Below, piece after piece: positions 7,891 through 15,117 of a stretch of DNA of 17,745 nt. The stretch spans positions 1-17,745 of the forward strand of contig WQWD01000012.1 of the NCBI GenBank assembly GCA_009785545.1, written 5' to 3'. The notes below the pieces were generated by a model. That model was not told where the DNA came from, ran no database searches, and saw nothing but the letters and a program-made list of their open reading frames with translations. This stretch comes from Treponema sp. (GTDB lineage: Bacteria; Spirochaetota; Spirochaetia; Treponematales; Breznakiellaceae). The translations under genes and the position numbers were made by a program. Each line of letters starts with the position of its first letter. Positions within the stretch are counted from its first letter, which is position 1.

Positions 7891-8352
7891 ATGGGTATTT
7901 TTAGTTCAATAAACACAGCGGCGACAGGGCTTTCTGCTAACAGATTAAGGCTTAATGTTATTGCAGACAATATGGCTAATGTTAACACTACAAGAACGAC
8001 AGAAGGCGGAGCTTTCAGACGCAGCCGTGTTATTATGCGCCCGGTAGCGGAAGGGCCCTTTTGGCGTTCGCCGTTTTTGCCGGAATCATTGGATAACGGA
8101 ATCGGCAGAGGAGTGCGTGTTGTTGAAGTTCAAAAAGATAGAACAACCGAGCCTCGTTTTATTTTCGATCCAACTCACCCCGACGCAATTTTAACAGGGC
8201 CGAGGGAAGGTTATGTCGAAATGCCAAACGTAGATATAGTAACCGAAATGGTAGACATGATTTCTGCGACTCGCTCATACGAAGCGAATGCCGCAATTAT
8301 CGAAGGATCAAAAGCCATGTTCATGCGAGCTTTGGACATAGGCATGAGATAA
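7891..8352 (+). CDS. flgC: Flagellar proximal rod protein FlgC
   Basis: This encodes a 153-residue rod protein, partner of FlgB and FlgF in the proximal rod. The N-terminus MGIFSSINTAATGLSANRLRLNVIADNMANVNTTRT holds the flagellar rod/hook signature, with the ANxNTT box near residue 29. The C-terminal helix (VTEMVDMISATRSYEANAAIIEGSKAMFMRALDIG) is the typical FlgC ending. Such proteins lack a cleaved signal and leave by the flagellar export gate. A ribosome site AGAGGA (7879-7884) overlaps the flgB end. After its stop comes a 63-base gap containing a small hairpin before fliE. Confidence 0.97.
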   Translation: MGIFSSINTAATGLSANRLRLNVIADNMANVNTTRTTEGGAFRRSRVIMRPVAEGPFWRSPFLPESLDNGIGRGVRVVEVQKDRTTEPRFIFDPTHPDAILTGPREGYVEMPNVDIVTEMVDMISATRSYEANAAIIEGSKAMFMRALDIGMR

Positions 8353-8365
8353 AAATAAAAAACTT

Positions 8366-8393
8366 AACGAAGAGCGGATATTTGTTCTTTGTT
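8366..8393 (+). other. Small RNA hairpin between flgC and fliE
   Basis: AACGAAGA (8366-8373) can pair with TCTTTGTT (8386-8393) over 8 positions, including one G-U wobble, around a 12-base loop, and is followed by GTTTTAATT. This resembles a leaky terminator or processing element. TAAA at 8356-8359 and GCGGATAT at 8374-8381 also resemble a sigma-28 promoter, but the spacer is 14 and the -10 has mismatches, so I do not call it. Confidence 0.35.
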
Positions 8394-8415
8394 GTTTTAA
8401 TTATGGGAGGGTTTT

Positions 8416-8811
8416 ATGACGATTTTTAACAATGATGCTTTTGTCAGCGCCGCAGCTACAAGAGATTTTTCCACAGTTATGAATGTTACGCGTCAAGGGC
8501 ACATGACGCCGCCTGACAGTCCGTTTTCTGGAAGCGGGGAGAACATTCTGCACCTAAGGGATACAGTGGGAGCCGGAAGCATAACAAGAGCGGGGACTTT
8601 TGAAGACGCTATGCTGCAAGCACTGGACAGAGTCTCAGGAGCGCAGCAGCAGGCGAGTAATTTACAGCAGCAGGCAATTATAAATCCGGGTTCAATTGAT
8701 ATTCACGATATTACAATTGCTCAAGCCGAAGCGAATATGGCACTTGGCATTACTCGCAATATTTTAAGCAGATTGGTTCAAGGCTGGAGAGATTTGATAA
8801 ACACTAGATAA
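8416..8811 (+). CDS. fliE: Flagellar hook-basal body protein FliE
   Basis: This encodes a 131-residue FliE, the small junction protein between the MS ring (FliF) and the proximal rod, and an early export substrate. The C-terminal half carries the family pattern: TFEDAMLQALDRVSGAQQQASNLQQ, then DIHDITIAQAEANMALGITRNILSRLVQGWRDLINTR, where position-specific small and basic residues match FliE endings. The N-terminal ~55 residues, rich in polar and glycine residues, are longer than in enterobacterial FliE (about 104 residues) and poorly conserved. The ribosome site is GGGAGGG at 8405-8411. Its place between flgC and fliF is the standard order. Confidence 0.93.
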   Translation: MTIFNNDAFVSAAATRDFSTVMNVTRQGHMTPPDSPFSGSGENILHLRDTVGAGSITRAGTFEDAMLQALDRVSGAQQQASNLQQQAIINPGSIDIHDITIAQAEANMALGITRNILSRLVQGWRDLINTR

Positions 8812-8824
8812 AAAAGAACAAAGA

Positions 8825-8867
8825 AAGAATAACAAATAACGATTAACTTTGTTATTTGTTAATTCTT
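8825..8867 (+). other. Strong AT-rich hairpin between fliE and fliF
   Basis: AAGAATAACAAATAAC (8825-8840) pairs with 8851-8867, the same sequence inverted with one extra A as a bulge, giving 16 base pairs around a 10-base loop. It is followed by ATTTGAATATT, not a U-run, so it looks more like an mRNA stability or processing element than a terminator. It ends 23 bases before the fliF ATG. Confidence 0.75.
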
Positions 8868-8878
8868 ATTTGAATATT

Positions 8879-8885
8879 GGGGGGG
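8879..8885 (+). promoter_or_regulatory. fliF ribosome binding site made of a run of seven G
   Basis: GGGGGGG precedes the ATG at 8891 by 5 bases. It fixes the fliF start there rather than at the in-frame TTG at 8849, which lies inside the hairpin loop and has no Shine-Dalgarno. Other genes in this operon use mixed AGAGG or GGGAGGG sites. Confidence 0.7.
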
Positions 8886-8890
8886 AACAA

Positions 8891-10597
8891 ATGAATGAGT
8901 TCTTAAAAAAAATTATCACGAAAGGCACTGCTTTGTGGGCAGAATGGACGACGCAAAAAAAACTAATTTTTGTCGGAAGCTGTATTGTCGTTCTGGTACT
9001 GGTTATTGCGCTTTTCAGGGTTTCAGCAACGCCTGTATTGTCGCCTGTAGTAAATTTCGCTATTACCGATGAAGAGACGCTTCGAAGGGTTGTTACGCGA
9101 ATCAATCAGGAGGACGTAGAGGCTGTTGTAGGAGCGGACGGGATTGTGCGTGTATCTGATGCGGCTGTTGCCCGGCGGATGAGAGTAATTCTTATAAACG
9201 AGGATATACTACCAAGAGGAATTGATCCGTGGCAGGTTTTTGACAGAGAAAGATGGACGTTAACCGACATGGAGCGAAATGTCAATTTTCAACGTGCTCA
9301 GGACAGAATGATTGCGGATCATATCAGAGCAATTCGAGGTATTGATAATGTCGAGTTAAGAGTAATACGGCCTGCCAGATCTCTTTTTGCAATGGATCAA
9401 AATCCGGTCAGTGCTGCTGTAACTATTTTTCCGACACCGGGCAGTGATATTCAAAATAACAGGCAGGCAATCGAAGGTATTCAAAGAATACTGCAATTTG
9501 CGGTTGAAGGTTTGCAGGCAGATCACATAACAATAACAGATCATACAGGCCAGATACTCAATGACTTTGAAAGCCTGGCGGCGTTTGACAGATTGTCGCT
9601 TATAGAACAGGAACGCAGGCTTATCAGGCGTGAGGAAGCTCATTTAAGAGGATTAGTTCTTTCCGCTCTTCAAAGCACTTTTTCTTCGGATCGTGTAAGA
9701 GACCTTAATGTCAGAATCGATATGGATATGTCGCAGATGACTGTAGAGACAAGAGAAAATTTTCCCTTTGTTTTAAGGCCAAGAACACCGGGGCTGCCTT
9801 TTGATGATTCTGAAATTTACAAATCAGTTGTTGTCGGAGAAACGACTTCTACAACAACATGGAGAGGAACCGGATTTAACCCGGAAGGTCCGGCCGGTGT
9901 AGAAGGTCATGTTCCACCGTCTTTCAGGGATATGTCTAATCTTTATGGTCAAATGGAACAAGAAACAAGAACTATTAACCATGAAATAAACCAGCGTAAC
10001 ATACAGGAAGTAAGAAGCCCTTCGGTAGATCGTGTAACGGTTTCGGTTAACATTGACGGAACCTGGAGAATCAGGCACGACGAGAGGGGGAACCCGATTA
10101 TTCTGCCTGACGGAACAATCGAAAGGGAATATACTCCAATACCTCAGGAAAAAATCGAACAAGTTGGAGCTTTAATCCGTGATGCTGTAGGTTTTAGTGC
10201 GGTTAGAATGGATTCTGTTACAGTGCATAATATCCCGTTTGATCGCACATTGGAATTCCGCGAACAAGACGCCGCTTTTTTCAGGCAAAGGCAAATTCAA
10301 ACAACAGTTATTGTTTTTATTTCCGGTTTGACATTATTGTTATTTGGATTTATGCTGTTTAGGATGATCTCCCGCGAGATGGAAAGACGTAAACGGATTG
10401 CCGAAGAAGAACGAGCGAGACGTGAACAGATGATGCGGGAAAGCGCAATGGTAGACGCTGAGCACGATGGAACGGAAGTTTCAATTTCCTACGAAGAGCG
10501 TACAAGAATGGAATTGATGGAAAACGCCATCAATATGGCAAAAGAACATCCCGATGACGCAGCCCAGCTCATCAGAACATGGCTTTTGGAGGATTAG
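8891..10597 (+). CDS. fliF: Flagellar MS-ring protein FliF
   Basis: This encodes a 568-residue protein that forms the MS ring in the inner membrane, the base on which rod and switch complex assemble. Two membrane segments bracket the periplasmic part: about residues 25-44 (LIFVGSCIVVLVLVIALFRV) and 471-492 (TTVIVFISGLTLLLFGFMLF). Between them lie ring-building motifs, including DREKWTLTDMERNVNFQRAQD-like residues (DRERWTLTDMERNVNFQRAQD at about 106-126), RAIRGIDNVELRVIRPARSLF and AAVTIFPTPGSDI. The cytoplasmic C-terminus ends in AINMAKEHPDDAAQLIRTWLLED, the conserved FliG-binding helix. Length is normal. It is flanked by inverted repeats on both sides: one before it and four after. Confidence 0.97.
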   Translation: MNEFLKKIITKGTALWAEWTTQKKLIFVGSCIVVLVLVIALFRVSATPVLSPVVNFAITDEETLRRVVTRINQEDVEAVVGADGIVRVSDAAVARRMRVILINEDILPRGIDPWQVFDRERWTLTDMERNVNFQRAQDRMIADHIRAIRGIDNVELRVIRPARSLFAMDQNPVSAAVTIFPTPGSDIQNNRQAIEGIQRILQFAVEGLQADHITITDHTGQILNDFESLAAFDRLSLIEQERRLIRREEAHLRGLVLSALQSTFSSDRVRDLNVRIDMDMSQMTVETRENFPFVLRPRTPGLPFDDSEIYKSVVVGETTSTTTWRGTGFNPEGPAGVEGHVPPSFRDMSNLYGQMEQETRTINHEINQRNIQEVRSPSVDRVTVSVNIDGTWRIRHDERGNPIILPDGTIEREYTPIPQEKIEQVGALIRDAVGFSAVRMDSVTVHNIPFDRTLEFREQDAAFFRQRQIQTTVIVFISGLTLLLFGFMLFRMISREMERRKRIAEEERARREQMMRESAMVDAEHDGTEVSISYEERTRMELMENAINMAKEHPDDAAQLIRTWLLED

Positions 10598-10599
10598 TA

Positions 10600-10616
10600 A
10601 TGAAATATCATTTCAT
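10600..10616 (+). other. Inverted repeat 1 of 4 between fliF and fliG
   Basis: ATGAAAT (10600-10606) and ATTTCAT (10610-10616) form a 7-bp stem with a 3-base loop two bases after the fliF stop. It is AT-rich and the weakest of the four. Confidence 0.5.
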
Positions 10617-10630
10617 TTTCGATTTAATTA

Positions 10631-10647
10631 TTCGGCTTGCAGCCGAA
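10631..10647 (+). other. Inverted repeat 2 of 4 between fliF and fliG
   Basis: TTCGGCT (10631-10637) and AGCCGAA (10641-10647) form a perfect 7-bp stem with a TGC triloop, the most G-C rich of the set. No U-run follows, so it is not a standard intrinsic terminator. Confidence 0.65.
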
Positions 10648-10649
10648 CT

Positions 10650-10678
10650 ATAGTCAATTAACTTTATTAATTGACTAT
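10650..10678 (+). other. Inverted repeat 3 of 4 between fliF and fliG
   Basis: ATAGTCAATTAA (10650-10661) and TTAATTGACTAT (10667-10678) are perfect 12-base complements with a CTTTA loop. TT follows the stem, a very short tract for termination. Confidence 0.75.
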
Positions 10679-10690
10679 TTCCGATTGTAA

Positions 10691-10736
10691 TTACTTATTG
10701 TACAAGAAATTATTCAATTCCTTGTACAATAAGTAA
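10691..10736 (+). other. Inverted repeat 4 of 4 between fliF and fliG
   Basis: TTACTTATTGTACAAG (10691-10706) and CTTGTACAATAAGTAA (10721-10736) are perfect 16-base complements around a 14-base loop that can itself pair partly. It ends 28 bases before the fliG ATG. As DNA it is also a large palindrome that could bind a dimeric regulator. Confidence 0.8.
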
Positions 10737-10764
10737 AATTAAAGGATTATACATAGAGGTTAAA

Positions 10765-11820
10765 ATGGCAAAAGCAATAATACCAAGTACCGCTGCAGGT
10801 ACTTCAAAGAAAAAAGGTCCAAAAGAATTTTCGGGCCGTCAAAAAGCTGCGATATTTCTCGTAACAATAGGTTCGGAAATATCCGCAGAAATATTTAAAT
10901 TCCTGCGTGAAGATGAAATAGAAACTCTTACATTTGAAATAGCACGCCTTGAAACAATTGACGCTGAGCAAAAAGACGCTATTTTGCAGGAATTCCAGGA
11001 ACTGATGATGGCAAATCAGTTTATCTCCACAGGCGGTATTGATTACGCCAGAGAATTACTGGAAAAATCATTAGGAAGCCAGAAAGCTATCGATATAATT
11101 AATCGCCTTACTTCAAGCCTTCAGGTTCGTCCTTTTGACTTTATCCGCCGCACAGACCCGGCGCACCTTTTAAACTTTATTCAACAGGAACATCCGCAGA
11201 CTATCGCTTTGATATTAGCGTATCTTGAGCCTAACAAAGCTTCTTTTATTCTGCAAAATATGCAGCAGGAAGTTCAAAGCGATGTTGCCCGCCGTATCGC
11301 CACTATGGACAGAACAAGTCCGGAAGTTTTGCGGGAAGTTGAACGTGTTTTAGAAAAGAAACTTTCGTCATTGTCGAGTGAAGATTACACAGCGGCAGGC
11401 GGCGTTGAAAGCATTGTTGAAATTCTTAACCTTGTTGATCGCGCGTCAGAAAAACAAATCATCGAAGCTCTTGAAGATGAAGATCCCGAGCTCGCCGAAG
11501 AAATCAAAAAACGTATGTTCGTATTCGAAGATATTGTTATGCTCGACGACAAAGCCATTCAAAAGGTTATGCGCGAAGTGGACTCACAAGAACTTGCAAA
11601 AGCCTTGAAATCGGTTGACTCAGAGGTTCAAGACAAGATATTCAAGAATATGTCTAAACGAGCCGCAAGTATGCTCAAGGAAGACATGGAGTATATGGGG
11701 CCTGTACGTTTGAAAGACGTCGAAGAAGCGCAGCAAAAGATTGTGTCCATTATCCGCCACTTGGAGGATACCGGCGAAATTGTAGTTGCACGCGCCGGCG
11801 AAGACGAATTGGTAGTATAA
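10765..11820 (+). CDS. fliG: Flagellar motor switch protein FliG
   Basis: This encodes a 351-residue rotor protein that couples stator torque to rotation and, with FliM/FliN, sets rotation direction. The N-terminal FliF-binding domain starts after a short polar leader with FSGRQKAAIFLVTIGSEISAEIFKFL. The middle domain contains the conserved EHPQTIALILAYL. The C-terminal torque helix has the charged spacing expected (KRMFVFEDIVMLDDKAIQKVMREVDSQELAKALK), and ends with EDMEYMGPVRLKDVEEAQQKIVSIIRHLEDTGEIVV. Length is normal. Many spirochaetes carry two fliG copies, and the one in the flgB operon is generally the functional motor copy (FliG2). Whether a second copy exists cannot be seen here. The ribosome site is AGAGG at 10755-10759. 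Confidence 0.98.
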   Translation: MAKAIIPSTAAGTSKKKGPKEFSGRQKAAIFLVTIGSEISAEIFKFLREDEIETLTFEIARLETIDAEQKDAILQEFQELMMANQFISTGGIDYARELLEKSLGSQKAIDIINRLTSSLQVRPFDFIRRTDPAHLLNFIQQEHPQTIALILAYLEPNKASFILQNMQQEVQSDVARRIATMDRTSPEVLREVERVLEKKLSSLSSEDYTAAGGVESIVEILNLVDRASEKQIIEALEDEDPELAEEIKKRMFVFEDIVMLDDKAIQKVMREVDSQELAKALKSVDSEVQDKIFKNMSKRAASMLKEDMEYMGPVRLKDVEEAQQKIVSIIRHLEDTGEIVVARAGEDELVV

Positions 11821-11826
11821 AGAAAA

Positions 11827-11869
11827 AATCAACCATACCCCGTCAGTTTTGCGGCGGGGTTGGTTGATT
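11827..11869 (-). terminator. G-C rich hairpin between fliG and fliH, terminator-like on the minus strand
   Basis: AATCAACCATACCCCG (11827-11842) pairs with CGGGGTTGGTTGATT (11855-11869) over 15 bp with one bulged T and a 12-base loop. Read on the minus strand the stem runs straight into TTTTTT (11828-11823 complemented), the form of an intrinsic terminator. On the plus strand it is followed by AAAATATTTA, with little U content. It could stop antisense transcription, or act as a stability barrier for the sense message. The latter is what its position inside the operon suggests. Confidence 0.6.
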
Positions 11870-11892
11870 AAAATATTTACCAGAGAGGTATT

Positions 11893-13107
11893 ATGTTAAA
11901 AGCTGTTTTTAGACCAGGCGAATTAATTGCGATTTCTGACAAGGTAGTGCTTGATTCTCCAACTTCATATTCGGATCTTGCTCATCTTGGAGCTGTTGAT
12001 GATTTGGTAGATGAAGAGGATGCGATAGAAGAATATAAAGGCCCTACCGCCGATGATCTTCGCCGTGAAGCGGAAAATTTCAAAACTAATTGGGCAGCGG
12101 AAAAAGAACGTATGCTTGAGACGGCAAAGGCAGAGGCTGAAAATATTATTCAGGGTGCACGCGACGCCGCTTTTGAAGAAGTTAAACGGCAGACTGATGA
12201 AGCGTTAGTTATCAAACAGCAGGCGGAAACCGAAGCGGAACGTATTATTGCAGAGGGTCAACAAAGAGCTTTAGAAATTGAAAATGAAGTAAGACAATCC
12301 AAAGAGGCTGAACGCAAAGCTGCTTTTGAAATGGGCAGAGAAGAAGGGCGTCTGGAAGGGTTTGCTGATGGCGAAGCGGAAGTTCAGCGTCTCATCGAAA
12401 GAACCCAAACAGTACTCGAAAGAGCTCAAGACAAAAGGGCAGAAATTTTAAGTGAAACAGAAAAACAGATAGTTGATCTTGTTCTTTTAATTTCACGAAA
12501 AGTAATCAAGGTTATTTCTGAAAATCAGCGTAATGTAATTATAAATAATGTAACTGAGGCTCTGCGAAAAGTTAAAGCCAGAGGTGATGTAATAATTAAA
12601 GTTAATCTTGTTGATTTGGAACTTGCAACGCATCATAAAGACAAATTCATAAAACAGCTTGAAGGTGTGAAATCAATTCAGGTGGTAGAAGACAGTTCTG
12701 TTGATTCAGGCGGCTGTATAATTCAAACTGATTTTGGTGAAATTGACGCCAGAATTTCCAGCCAGCTCTCTGAGCTTGAAAACAGAATACTCGATATTTC
12801 TCCGGTAAAACAGGCGGCAAATGATACGGCGGCTCCTGTGCCAAAAGGCGCAAATGTAAAAGCAGTTTTGTCTGCGACATCTTCGATGTTAAATTTAAAC
12901 AGAAAAAAATCTGACACAGTTTTTGAGTCTGACGAAGAAATGAATTTTGAACCAGATTCCGATTCCGAAGACAATGTTTCTCAAGGCGTAAATGCCGCAA
13001 TTACAGCTTCAGCTGCTTTAGCCGCTTTGGCTACTATGGCGCAGAAAGGAAAAAGAGAAGCAGATAAAAAAATCAGGGAAAATTTGGAAAGTTTAGCTCA
13101 AAGATAA
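11893..13107 (+). CDS. fliH: Flagellar assembly protein FliH (export ATPase regulator)
   Basis: This encodes a 404-residue FliH, which dimerises, binds and restrains the FliI ATPase and links it to the switch C-ring. Residues about 60-190 are a long charged coiled coil (EAENIIQGARDAAFEEVKRQ and similar) that passes into GxxxG-type steps (GREEGRLEGFADGEAEV), a hallmark of FliH. The C-terminal V-ATPase-E-like domain (about 195-302) contains IVDLVLLISRKVIKV and GGCIIQTDFGEIDARISSQLSELENRI. Beyond about residue 302 there is a further ~100-residue tail with a Pro/Ala linker, an acidic patch (ESDEEMNFEPDSDSEDN) and an alanine-rich helix (AAITASAALAALATMAQKG). This makes it longer than typical FliH (about 230-310). 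The ribosome site is AGAGG at 11882-11886. Confidence 0.92.
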   Translation: MLKAVFRPGELIAISDKVVLDSPTSYSDLAHLGAVDDLVDEEDAIEEYKGPTADDLRREAENFKTNWAAEKERMLETAKAEAENIIQGARDAAFEEVKRQTDEALVIKQQAETEAERIIAEGQQRALEIENEVRQSKEAERKAAFEMGREEGRLEGFADGEAEVQRLIERTQTVLERAQDKRAEILSETEKQIVDLVLLISRKVIKVISENQRNVIINNVTEALRKVKARGDVIIKVNLVDLELATHHKDKFIKQLEGVKSIQVVEDSSVDSGGCIIQTDFGEIDARISSQLSELENRILDISPVKQAANDTAAPVPKGANVKAVLSATSSMLNLNRKKSDTVFESDEEMNFEPDSDSEDNVSQGVNAAITASAALAALATMAQKGKREADKKIRENLESLAQR

Positions 13108-13123
13108 TTGCTGAAACAGCATG

Positions 13124-13134
13124 AAGAGGGAGGG
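13124..13134 (+). promoter_or_regulatory. fliI ribosome binding site that decides the start
   Basis: AAGAGGGAGGG lies 4 to 9 bases ahead of the ATG at 13139. The other in-frame ATG at 13121 has no purine-rich site and would place this sequence inside the gene, so 13139 is preferred. Confidence 0.65.
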
Positions 13135-13138
13135 CTGC

Positions 13139-14686
13139 ATGCAGGTAATCGAACAAACAGAAATCGAAATCGAAGTAGAAAACGATGTTTACGAAATATT
13201 CGAAAAATATTTAGAATCCGCAGAAAGAACAGACCCAATAAAATGTGTCGGCAGGGTAACAAAAGTTCACGGCTTATTGATAGAGAGCTCTGGCCCTCAG
13301 GCAATCATTGGCGAAATTTGCAGAATTATTACTTCCAGAGAGGGAAAAATAATAATGGCTGAAGTTGTCGGTTTACATGATGAAACCGTACAATTGATGT
13401 TATATGATGAACCAAGCGGAATTGAAATTGGAGACAAAGTTACCGCTCTTGGCAGCCGTCTTGAAGTGCCGGTTTCCGATAATTTACTTGGCAGAGTTTT
13501 AGACGCTTTAGGCAATCCAATAGACGGGAAGGGCAGTATCGCTTCAACTTCCATGTATCCGGCTCTTGCAAACCCGCCGGATCCGTTAAAAAGAAAATTG
13601 ATAACAGAGCGCATAACAACAGGCGTTCGGGCAATAGACGGGCTGATTGCTGTTGGAAAAGGGCAGAGGCTTGGGATTTTTGCCGGTTCGGGTGTTGGAA
13701 AATCAACTTTACTTGGAATGATTGCACGTAACACAAGCGCCGATGTCAATGTGGTTGCGCTTATCGGAGAGCGTGGGCGTGAAGTAAATGATTTTATAGA
13801 AAATGTTCTTGGAGAAGAGGGATTAAAACGAAGCGTTGTAGTGGCAACCCCTTCTAATTCGCCTCCGCTTGCCAGGCTTCGCGGCGCTTATGTGGCAACC
13901 GCCATTGCCGAATATTTCCGAGATCAGGGAAAAGACGTAATGTTGTTTTTTGACTCTGTTACACGTTTTGCCCGTGCTATGAGAGAAATAGGTCTTGCTT
14001 CCGGAGAACCCGCCGCGCAAAAGGGGTATCCGCCTTCCATGTTTGATTCAATGCCCAAGCTGCTGGAAAGGTCGGGGACATCAGACAAGGGCAGTATCAC
14101 GGGATTTTATTCGGTTCTTGTTGACGGCGATGATTTAGACGAACCTGTAACAGATACTGTCAGGGGTATTTTAGACGGCCATATTATATTATCACGGCAG
14201 TTACAGCACGCTAACCATTATCCCCCGATAGATGTGCTTCACAGTATTTCACGTCTGGCTCGTTATGTGTCCGGCCCTCTTTCACGTAACGCATCAGGAG
14301 TTATCCGAAAATATATGGCAGATTACTCAAGCAAAGAAGACTTGATAAATGTTGGAGCTTACCGTCAGGGAACTAATCCTTCTATTGACGCCGCTATTGC
14401 GATGCACGACCCTATCGAAAAATTTTTGGTACAGGAAGTTTATGAGCAGTCAACGCTGGAAGATACACTGACCTTTATGTCTGAATTAACAGGCATTGAA
14501 ATTCCGCAAGAAGAAATGACAGATGAAGGCACTAAATTTTCGCAGCCTTCCGAAGATGTACACAGAGAAAAGGCACAGCAGCCGCAAAAAAATGATTTAA
14601 TCACGGAAGATTCAACAGCGGCGCTTAACAGTGTAGCGTCTCTTTTTTCGACATTGCCGGGAATGAACATTCTAGATGACAATTAA
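13139..14686 (+). CDS. fliI: Flagellum-specific export ATPase FliI
   Basis: This encodes a 515-residue F1-beta-like ATPase of the flagellar type III export apparatus. It forms a hexamer below the export gate and helps unload export substrates. The N-terminal beta-barrel region starts near KCVGRVTKVHGLLIES. Walker A is GSGVGKST with Lys188. GERGREVNDFIE carries the catalytic glutamate. Walker B and switch regions follow in DVMLFFDSVTRFARAMREIGLASGEP and GYPPSMFDSMPKLLERSG. Enterobacterial FliI is about 457 residues. The excess here is a C-terminal polar tail of about 60 residues after TGIEIPQEEM, ending in SVASLFSTLPGMNILDDN. The preceding gene encodes its regulator FliH and the next its partner FliJ, only 8 bases on. 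Confidence 0.97.
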   Translation: MQVIEQTEIEIEVENDVYEIFEKYLESAERTDPIKCVGRVTKVHGLLIESSGPQAIIGEICRIITSREGKIIMAEVVGLHDETVQLMLYDEPSGIEIGDKVTALGSRLEVPVSDNLLGRVLDALGNPIDGKGSIASTSMYPALANPPDPLKRKLITERITTGVRAIDGLIAVGKGQRLGIFAGSGVGKSTLLGMIARNTSADVNVVALIGERGREVNDFIENVLGEEGLKRSVVVATPSNSPPLARLRGAYVATAIAEYFRDQGKDVMLFFDSVTRFARAMREIGLASGEPAAQKGYPPSMFDSMPKLLERSGTSDKGSITGFYSVLVDGDDLDEPVTDTVRGILDGHIILSRQLQHANHYPPIDVLHSISRLARYVSGPLSRNASGVIRKYMADYSSKEDLINVGAYRQGTNPSIDAAIAMHDPIEKFLVQEVYEQSTLEDTLTFMSELTGIEIPQEEMTDEGTKFSQPSEDVHREKAQQPQKNDLITEDSTAALNSVASLFSTLPGMNILDDN

Positions 14687-14694
14687 AAGACTAT

Positions 14695-15117
14695 ATGAAA
14701 AAATTTAATTTTAACCTTGAAAAAATCCTCGAACTTAAAAGATTCAGCGAAGAAGAAGCAAAAATGGCGCTTGGTCTTGCTATCGGTGTTCTTACTCAAA
14801 TTGAAAATAAAATCAAAGAAACGGCATTAAAGCAGCATAACGCTGCCTCTGAACGTTTCAAAAATCCCGCTCAAATGCTGATGTGGAATAACTACATCGA
14901 AAGACTCCAGCAAGAGACAGAAAAACTTATGGAAGAAGCAGCTCAAGCGGAGCTTGTAGTCGAAGAAAAAAGAAATTTGTATACAGAAGCTTTTAGAGAT
15001 TTAAAAGCAATGGAAAAATTAAAAGAAAAAAAAGAGACAGAGTACAAAAAAATAATGGAAACCAAAGAAAGTTTGGAACTCGATGAAATATTCGCCGCTC
15101 GTGCTAGTGTTCTGTAA
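14695..15117 (+). CDS. fliJ: Flagellar export protein FliJ
   Basis: This encodes a 140-residue, almost wholly alpha-helical protein matching FliJ in size, helical pattern and position. FliJ is the central stalk of the FliI ring and links it to the export gate protein FlhA. The N-terminus FNFNLEKILELKRFSEEEAKMALG is the conserved start. The rest forms two long charged coiled-coil helices around a break near FKNPAQMLMW. It has no clear Shine-Dalgarno. It begins 8 bases after the fliI stop, so translation is probably coupled to fliI. It is the last visible gene of the flagellar operon and is followed, tail to tail, by tex after 38 bases. No convincing intrinsic terminator is visible in that gap. 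Confidence 0.88.
   Translation: MKKFNFNLEKILELKRFSEEEAKMALGLAIGVLTQIENKIKETALKQHNAASERFKNPAQMLMWNNYIERLQQETEKLMEEAAQAELVVEEKRNLYTEAFRDLKAMEKLKEKKETEYKKIMETKESLELDEIFAARASVL

Noticed and set aside
8356..8381. Second sigma-28-like promoter between flgC and fliE
   Set aside because: The spacer is 14 rather than 15 and the -10 has two mismatches, within an operon gap that also forms a hairpin.
8382..8821. TTGTTCTTT before fliE and AAAGAACAA after it as a long-range inverted repeat
   Set aside because: Nine low-complexity bases about 430 bases apart are easily found by chance in AT-rich gaps.
8849..8890. In-frame TTG start giving 14 extra residues to FliF
   Set aside because: It lies in the loop and arm of the 8825-8867 hairpin, has no ribosome site, and the ATG at 8891 follows a G7 site and gives the usual FliF start.
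13121..13138. Earlier ATG for FliI
   Set aside because: The strong purine-rich ribosome site lies between the two ATGs and so serves the second, at 13139.
13297..13749. Open frame of 150 codons on the minus strand within fliI
   Set aside because: It is antisense to a conserved ATPase gene, has no family-like motif or ribosome site, and is explained by the codon pattern of fliI.
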